Of a stretch of 64,000 nucleotides of DNA, positions 59,033-64,000 are shown in pieces. A program made the translations under genes and the position numbers. Location of the stretch: positions 1-64,000 of the forward strand of contig NZ_BOOK01000007.1 of the NCBI RefSeq assembly GCF_016863195.1, in the 5' to 3' direction. The DNA is from Paraplanobispora takensis (GTDB lineage: Bacteria; Actinomycetota; Actinomycetes; Streptosporangiales; Streptosporangiaceae). The notes under the pieces are model-generated. The model was not told where the DNA came from and searched no databases. It saw only the letters and a list, made by a program, of their open reading frames with translations. Position 1 is the stretch's first letter. Each line of letters begins with the position of its first letter.

Positions 59033-62000
59033 CTATCGGATCACCGCGGAGGCGAGGGCGCGTACGCGATCGGCGTGGGCGTCGTGGCCGATGATCACCG
59101 GCGGCTCGTTGTACGGCATGGCGTCGGAGGAGCGGCGCAGTTTGATGTACTGGCCGCAGGCGTCCACCGCGTAGGGCTCCATGTCGTCCTGCAGGGCGCC
59201 GATCACCGTGATGCCGTAGGTCTCGCCGATCCGGCGGAACAGCGCCACCGCCTCGCGCCGGTGCTCCTTGCCGAGGTTGCGGCCCAGCTCGTCCAGGACC
59301 AGGCACAGATGCCCGCCGCCGGAGGAGGCGATCGCCGCCGCGCAGACCAGCTTCACCGCCTTCTCGTCCATCAGCGCCGTGTTGGCCCGCCGGTTGTAGG
59401 GCACGAACCCCTGGCCCTCGCCCCGGCGCCACTTCGGCGTGACCCGCCAGGCCCAGCGCTGCTCGGGGTCGGCGGGCGCGGCCGGGACGGGGAACTCCAG
59501 CGTCGCGCCGTACCCGCCGTAGGAGGTGTCCAGCCGGTCGAACTCCTCGGCCACCCGGGTCAGCCGCGCCTTGATCGCCGCGGTCAGCGCCGCGCGGTGG
59601 ACGGCGGTGGACTGCGCGGCCTCCTCCGCGCCCCGGGCGGCGGCGGTCAGGTCGCGCTGCCGGGTGGCGAGCTGGGTCTCGATCTGGCGGCGCTGGTGGC
59701 GTTCGTATTCCTCCTGGCCGCGCAGGTAGGACGAGAGCGCGGCGCACACGCCGGGGAAGGTGGCCTGCTCGCGCGCGGTCCGGCCGGCACCGGGCTCGGT
59801 CCGCTCCCGCAGCAGGAAGCGCAGCTCCTCCGGCATCTCCTCGTCCTGGCCGGGGAAGGTGTCGCGCAGCGCCTCGTCCAGGCGGCGCTCGGCCGCCCGC
59901 CACCACTCCTCGGCGGTCAGCGGGAGCTCGTGCTCGGGCAGCGCCTCCAGCCACTCCACCGCCCCCGCGGCGGTGCCGCCCCAGTCGCGGGCCAGCGCCT
60001 CCAGCCCCAGCCTCTCGCGGTCGGCGGCGACCGCGGCCGCCCGCTCACGGGCCTGGTCGCGCTCGCCCTCGTGGCGGGCCCGGCGGCCCTCCAGGCGTTC
60101 GATCTCCATGTTCCTGGTCCGGGCGCGGAAGTCCAGCGCACCGGCCTCCCGCTCGGCCTCGTCGACCTGGGGCGCGACCTCGGTCAGCGCCTCGGTCAGC
60201 TCGGTCAGCCGGGTGCGCAGCCCGGCCAGCCGCCGCTCCAGGCCGTCCAGCTCCACAGCCGCCCGGGCGCCCTCCAGCCGCCGCCCGGCGTCGGCCACCC
60301 CGTCCTCGGCGGCCCGTACGGCGCCCGCCGCCGCCTCCTGCACGTCACGCGCCCGGTGCAGCCGCAGCTCCGCGGCCTTGATCCGGGCCTCTCTGCCGGT
60401 GGCCACCGCCTCGAACGACCCCACCACGGTGACCCCCGCGGCGCTGACCAGCACCGACCCGGGCAGCCCCGCCAGGGCGCGGCCCGCCGCCTCCAGGTCG
60501 CCGGCGTCCACGATGACGGCGTGCTCGTGCGGCCACCCGCGGCCCCCGGTGACGCCGGGCCCGGACGCCTCGTCGTCGCGGGCGTGCTCGGCCACGTCGA
60601 TCGCGTCCAGCAGGCCCGTCGCGCCGACGCCCGCCTCGCCGAGGGCCTTGAGCTGGGCGGCGGCCGGGCCGCCCTCGGCGTCGTCGAGCGCCGCCCGGGC
60701 GTCGCCGGCCTCGCGGTCGGCCACGCCCAGGGCCTTCAGCGCCTCGTTGAGCCGGGCCCTCGCCTGCGCCAGCTCGCCCTCGGCGGCCGGCACGTCGCGG
60801 CCGTCGGCCAGGCGCCGCCGCTCCTGCAGGGCGGGGATCCGGGCGCGCAGCTCGTCGGCGGAGTTCTCCGCCACGGCCCGGTCGGCCTCGAGCCTGGCGG
60901 CACGGGCCTGCAGACCGGCCAGCTCGGCGCGGGCCGCGGCCAGGGCACGGTCGAGCGTGTCCTCCTTCAGCGTGGCGATCTCCGCGCGGACCTCCCGGAT
61001 CGCCTCCGCCGCGCGCTCGCCCGCCTCCTCGAACCGCTCCAGCTCGGCGGCCAGCGCCTCGTCCCGCCGCGCCGCGTCGGCGAGCCTGCGCGCCAGCCGT
61101 CCCCGCCAGCAGCGCAGCGCGTCCGCCAGACCGACCCTGGCCCGGTCGCGCCGGTCGAAGGTCTCCAGCAGCGCCCGCGACTCGCCTTCGAACTCCTTGA
61201 GCAGCTCCATGGCCCGCTCGGCCCGGACCCGCTTGGCGTGCTCGTCGCGCCGGGCCTCGCGCTCCTGGTCGAGCTCGGAGTCCAGACCGGTCAGCGCGGC
61301 GATCGCCTCGAAGACCCGCTCGGGGGAGATCTCGTTGAGGGGCTGGGAGAGCAGGTTGGTGGCGACCTTGCTCCGCACCGAGGTGGACAGGAACGACACG
61401 CACCGCACGCGGTCGCCGTACAGGAAGCGCGTCAGGTCGCGCGCGACCACGTCGCGCCGCCCGGCCGAGCGCGGCAGGGTCGCCCAGATCTCGTCGGCCC
61501 GCGCCACCCGCTCCGCCTCGGAGGGGGCGACGGCCATGCGCACCCCCCGCGTCCAGCGGATCTCCAGGTGCGGCGCCTCCTGGTTGACGCGCAGCCACAC
61601 GGTCACCGCGTCGTCCATCGTGCCGGGCTCGGAGAAGACGCCCACGATGTAGCCGTGGGCCGCGCTGGCCCAGGACTTCCCCCCGGCTCCGGCCGCGAGC
61701 TCGGCGTTGAACAGCAGCTCGGCGACCGCCTTGGCGCCGGAGGCGAAGCGCCACTGCTCGTCGCCGAGCAGCGCCGTGATCATCGCGATGAACGACGACT
61801 TGCCCGCGCCGTTGGAGTCCTTCGGCCCGGCCCCGGCCACCACGATCAGCGTGCCCGGCACGATCGGCACCGGGTGGGTGGACAGCCGGGAGATGTTGAC
61901 GGCCTGCACGGCGACCAGGACACGGTCGCCGACGACGTTCTCACTCGGCGCGCCCGCTCCGGAGTCCACCGCCACGAGACTCTCCTGAGCGGCCTCTCCG

Positions 62001-62137
62001 GCGTTCTTCCGTCCGGCGGCTTTCGCGGCCTGCTCCGGCTGCTCGGTCAACCCCGTCGTTCCTTCCCTGCGTGCGATCTTCGTATCGGCCTTCGTGCCGG
62101 CTCCGCCCGGCGTGGTCCCCGGGTGCACCGCGCTCAC
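59033..62137 (-). CDS. Divergent SMC-like coiled-coil ATPase
   Basis: 1034 residues. An unstructured extension of about 70 residues precedes a nucleotide-binding head with a variant P-loop KDSNGAGKSS (Lys113; Asp107 where Gly is usual), long Ala/Glu/Arg coiled coils at about 300-520 and 600-860 around a central VIVDAGDLEAAGRAL globular segment, and a C-terminal head with Walker B LCLVLDELG (Asp949, Glu950). No LSGGQ is seen; the corresponding place reads NTALMDEKAVKL. The GTG overlaps the upstream stop (GTGA). Likely an SMC/MksB/JetC-type DNA-loop machine; not identical to any family I can name. Confidence 0.85.
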   Translation of the reverse strand: MSAVHPGTTPGGAGTKADTKIARREGTTGLTEQPEQAAKAAGRKNAGEAAQESLVAVDSGAGAPSENVVGDRVLVAVQAVNISRLSTHPVPIVPGTLIVVAGAGPKDSNGAGKSSFIAMITALLGDEQWRFASGAKAVAELLFNAELAAGAGGKSWASAAHGYIVGVFSEPGTMDDAVTVWLRVNQEAPHLEIRWTRGVRMAVAPSEAERVARADEIWATLPRSAGRRDVVARDLTRFLYGDRVRCVSFLSTSVRSKVATNLLSQPLNEISPERVFEAIAALTGLDSELDQEREARRDEHAKRVRAERAMELLKEFEGESRALLETFDRRDRARVGLADALRCWRGRLARRLADAARRDEALAAELERFEEAGERAAEAIREVRAEIATLKEDTLDRALAAARAELAGLQARAARLEADRAVAENSADELRARIPALQERRRLADGRDVPAAEGELAQARARLNEALKALGVADREAGDARAALDDAEGGPAAAQLKALGEAGVGATGLLDAIDVAEHARDDEASGPGVTGGRGWPHEHAVIVDAGDLEAAGRALAGLPGSVLVSAAGVTVVGSFEAVATGREARIKAAELRLHRARDVQEAAAGAVRAAEDGVADAGRRLEGARAAVELDGLERRLAGLRTRLTELTEALTEVAPQVDEAEREAGALDFRARTRNMEIERLEGRRARHEGERDQARERAAAVAADRERLGLEALARDWGGTAAGAVEWLEALPEHELPLTAEEWWRAAERRLDEALRDTFPGQDEEMPEELRFLLRERTEPGAGRTAREQATFPGVCAALSSYLRGQEEYERHQRRQIETQLATRQRDLTAAARGAEEAAQSTAVHRAALTAAIKARLTRVAEEFDRLDTSYGGYGATLEFPVPAAPADPEQRWAWRVTPKWRRGEGQGFVPYNRRANTALMDEKAVKLVCAAAIASSGGGHLCLVLDELGRNLGKEHRREAVALFRRIGETYGITVIGALQDDMEPYAVDACGQYIKLRRSSDAMPYNEPPVIIGHDAHADRVRALASAVIR

Positions 62138-63309
62138 CGGCGCCTGGCCCGTACGGCCGCCGCCAGCGGAGTGTGCGGGCCCGCGGCGAGGATCAGCTCC
62201 TCCTGCAGGCGGCGCCGGGCCGGGCCGGTCAGCCGGTGGAACTGCGGGCCGGGCACGTAGCCGCCGGCCTCCTCACCGGCCTTCACCTGGGTCACCAGGC
62301 CGGCGTGGCGCAGGGCCCGCAGCGCGGCCTCCAGCTCGCCGATCGGCAGCATGGTGTGCCGCCGCAGCTCCTCCGCCTGGACGGGGAACGGCGACAGCCA
62401 GCTGTCGGCGGGCAGCAGGCCCTCGGCCCGGGGGATCGCCACCGAGTGGATCAGCACCAGCACCAGGACGGCGCGCTGGGCCTCGTCCGGGAGCGCGCCC
62501 GCCTCGGCCGCCGCACCGTCGGCGTAACCGGAGGTCCACCGCTCGCGGTCCTGGATCAGGACCCGGCCCCGGCGCTCCAGCATCTCCGCCAGCACCCGGC
62601 GCGGAGCCGGATCGCGCAGCGCGGGGAAGCGGGCCTCGTGCACCGGCTCGGCCGCGTGCTCCACCGCCATGAACGCGGCGACGATCTCCGCCCGGCGGCG
62701 CTCGTCGAAGGGGCCGAGCAGGTCCTCGTCCACGCCGCCGGGCGGTGTGACGCTCGCCGAGCCCCCGTCCGGCCCGGCGGCGGGCAGCACGTCGAGACCG
62801 GCCGCCTCCTGGCCGGGGGCGGGCAGGCGGCGCACCAGCTCCCGCAGCTGCGCGTGCGACTCCTCCGGCCAGCAGGCGCACCGGGGGCCGAGCCGTACGA
62901 GGCCGTCGGCCACCACCAGCCAGGCCGAGTCGTGCAGGCGGCGCAGCGCGCCGATCGCCCAGTTGCGCATGAGGTCGTCACCACGGCCGATCAGCGCCCG
63001 GTAGGCCGCCAGCACCTCGTCGACCGGCGCGGGCACGCCCGGCCAGGGACCGGCGGCCAGGTCGCTCCAGCAGCACTTCAGCGCCGCGGCCAGCACCCGC
63101 CGGGTCTCCCCGGACCGTTCCACGGCCACCGGGGCGACCTGGTATTCCTCCAGGAGCGAGGGGGTCGCCCCGTCGGGCCAGGCGGGCAGCGCCAGGCCGG
63201 TGCCGTCGCCGTGCTCCAGCCGGATCATCCCGTGCGGGACGGGCTCACCGGCCCCCAGCGGCAGCGGGCCGGTCGCCCGGGCGCGGGCGTGCGCGAGATC
63301 AGGCGTCAT
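62134..63309 (-). CDS. Operon partner of the SMC-like ATPase (possible KITE/MksE-like)
   Basis: 391 residues. No catalytic motif. The middle is helical; the C-terminal third (PIGELEAALRALRHAGLVTQVKAGEEAGGYVPG) reads like a winged helix with a wing, as in MksE/ScpB-type subunits. The start overlaps the upstream gene by 11 bases and the stop overlaps the SMC start, so the three are translationally coupled. Function is inferred from position only. Confidence 0.75.
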   Translation of the reverse strand: MTPDLAHARARATGPLPLGAGEPVPHGMIRLEHGDGTGLALPAWPDGATPSLLEEYQVAPVAVERSGETRRVLAAALKCCWSDLAAGPWPGVPAPVDEVLAAYRALIGRGDDLMRNWAIGALRRLHDSAWLVVADGLVRLGPRCACWPEESHAQLRELVRRLPAPGQEAAGLDVLPAAGPDGGSASVTPPGGVDEDLLGPFDERRRAEIVAAFMAVEHAAEPVHEARFPALRDPAPRRVLAEMLERRGRVLIQDRERWTSGYADGAAAEAGALPDEAQRAVLVLVLIHSVAIPRAEGLLPADSWLSPFPVQAEELRRHTMLPIGELEAALRALRHAGLVTQVKAGEEAGGYVPGPQFHRLTGPARRRLQEELILAAGPHTPLAAAVRARRR

Positions 63310-64000
63310 TGCCGGTCCTCTCCAGCACGCCGTGCGAGAGCCAGGCGGGCTCGGCGCCGGGGGCGGCGGTGAGCCCGTCGGACCAGCGCAGGCGGTAGGG
63401 CGACTCGGAGCGCAGGTCGATCGAGACGAGGTCGGCCAGCAGCCGGCGGGCGGAGACCCACTCGCCGTCGGCGGTCAGCAGCTCCTCCAGCCGCGCCGAG
63501 GAGCGCCCGCCGAGCGCGCTCTCGGCCACCGAGGCCAGCCGGTCGAGCCCGGCCGGGCCCGCGTCGTGGGAATCGGCGGGACCGGGGTCGGGCAGCGCCG
63601 AACGCGGGGGAGTGGGCTGCGCGGGCGCGGGCCGCGGGCTCTCGTCGACGGCCCTGACGATCGCCGCCGGGTCGTGCCAGGGGGCCGGGGCGTCGAAGAC
63701 GAAGCCGTCGAGCACCGCGGCCAGTCGCTCCTTGCTGGCGGTCTGGGCGAAGGTCCGCCAGGTCTCGGCGGGCAGCAGGGTGAGGTTCCTCGTGGTGCCC
63801 GCGGAGTCGGCCAGCCGTCCGGCGGCGCGCCGGGAGGCGTCGCTGTAGGAGTAGATCGCGGCGCGCAGCTCGGTGCAGGTGCGGTCGAGGTCGGGCCAGC
63901 GGTTCAGGATCGTGCCGTGCAGGCTCTGCGCCCGGCGGGCGATCTCCTCGGTGCCCCAGAGCTTGGGGGCCTGCTCGCGCAACTCCTCGATGGTGCCGCC
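63299..64000 (-). CDS. First visible gene of the SMC operon, 5' end outside the window
   Basis: The last 233 codons are present; the frame continues through the right edge. Helical N-terminal part with WPDLDRTCTELRAAIYSYSDASRRAAG, a Pro-rich linker, then RLEELLTADGEWVSARRLLADLVSIDLRSESPYRLRW, which resembles a winged helix. Size and place fit a kleisin-like (MksF/JetA) subunit, but sequence evidence for that is weak. Confidence 0.7.
   Translation of the reverse strand, partial: GGTIEELREQAPKLWGTEEIARRAQSLHGTILNRWPDLDRTCTELRAAIYSYSDASRRAAGRLADSAGTTRNLTLLPAETWRTFAQTASKERLAAVLDGFVFDAPAPWHDPAAIVRAVDESPRPAPAQPTPPRSALPDPGPADSHDAGPAGLDRLASVAESALGGRSSARLEELLTADGEWVSARRLLADLVSIDLRSESPYRLRWSDGLTAAPGAEPAWLSHGVLERTGNDA

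Noticed and set aside
59075-62260. A 1061-codon open frame on the plus strand opposite the SMC-like gene
   Set aside because: It is Gly/Arg/Pro/Leu/Gln-rich with no motif and is the mirror of a gene with clear Walker motifs; typical of high-GC antisense frames.
59033-64000. Calling the operon Wadjet (JetABCD)
   Set aside because: JetD is absent in the window, the signature motif differs and the two smaller proteins could not be assigned with confidence.
1-64000. Mobile elements, prophage or tRNA-linked islands
   Set aside because: No transposase, integrase, tRNA gene or terminal repeats were seen, and third-position GC is uniform except in the noncoding stretch at 23.5-23.7 kb.

Overview
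The window is one contiguous, very GC-rich stretch (third codon positions almost always G or C) from a filamentous-type actinomycete. Supporting this are GTG/TTG starts, many ATGA/GTGA gene overlaps, an MsiK-type shared sugar-ABC ATPase, a WhiJ-like HTH/DUF397/HATPase triplet, lipoproteins, a secreted transglycosylase and several probable leaderless promoters. A Streptosporangiales-like host fits but is inference only. No rRNA, tRNA, CRISPR array, integrase or insertion sequence was seen. 54 protein genes are called; the last is cut by the right edge.

Layout. 1-1.7 kb: a copper monooxygenase-like lipoprotein and a UBP zinc finger. 1.9-8.7 kb: one tightly overlapping operon, livF-livG-acyl-CoA synthetase-livH-livM-livK-like, closed by a perfect 15-bp terminator; it probably imports and CoA-activates a carboxylic acid. 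8.8-10 kb: a small lipoprotein and two DUF202 membrane proteins joined by a 14-bp tandem repeat that encodes a chain of five-codon minicistrons. 10-16.6 kb: three divergent regulator/target pairs (TetR/MFS, TetR/DUF1453-like, TetR/diiron ferritin-like oxygenase), each with a palindromic operator between the genes. 16.8-23.3 kb: transglycosylase, glutathione peroxidase, LacI regulator with MsiK, SDR, PQQ-type sugar dehydrogenase, CMD protein. 23.8-27.4 kb: a lipoprotein followed by a large membrane FtsH-like AAA+ zinc protease. 27.5-29.1 kb: DUF397/WhiJ-like/HATPase triplet. 29.4-35.3 kb: secreted M14 carboxypeptidase, methyltransferase, zinc-ribbon protein, aldehyde dehydrogenase, small protein, DUF985 cupin.

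35.5-43.5 kb holds a five-gene operon, SWIM zinc finger / DUF5691 / MoxR-type AAA+ / DUF5682 / VWA, the actinobacterial counterpart of the poorly understood E. coli yehL-yehM-yehP-yehQ set with an extra partner. 43.6-51.5 kb: MFS transporter, an enolase-superfamily protein that lacks its catalytic lysines, an LCP cell-wall ligase, enoyl-CoA hydratase and two alpha/beta hydrolases. 51.6-57.4 kb: sbcD-sbcC, with SbcC enlarged by three repeat-rich insertions. 57.5-59 kb: a membrane diguanylate cyclase. 59-64 kb: a three-gene operon reading leftward, ending in a divergent SMC-like ATPase; gene order and sizes recall kleisin-KITE-SMC (MksFEB/JetABC), but no JetD-like gene follows it. This operon and the five-gene MoxR/VWA operon are the best candidates for incompletely described systems.
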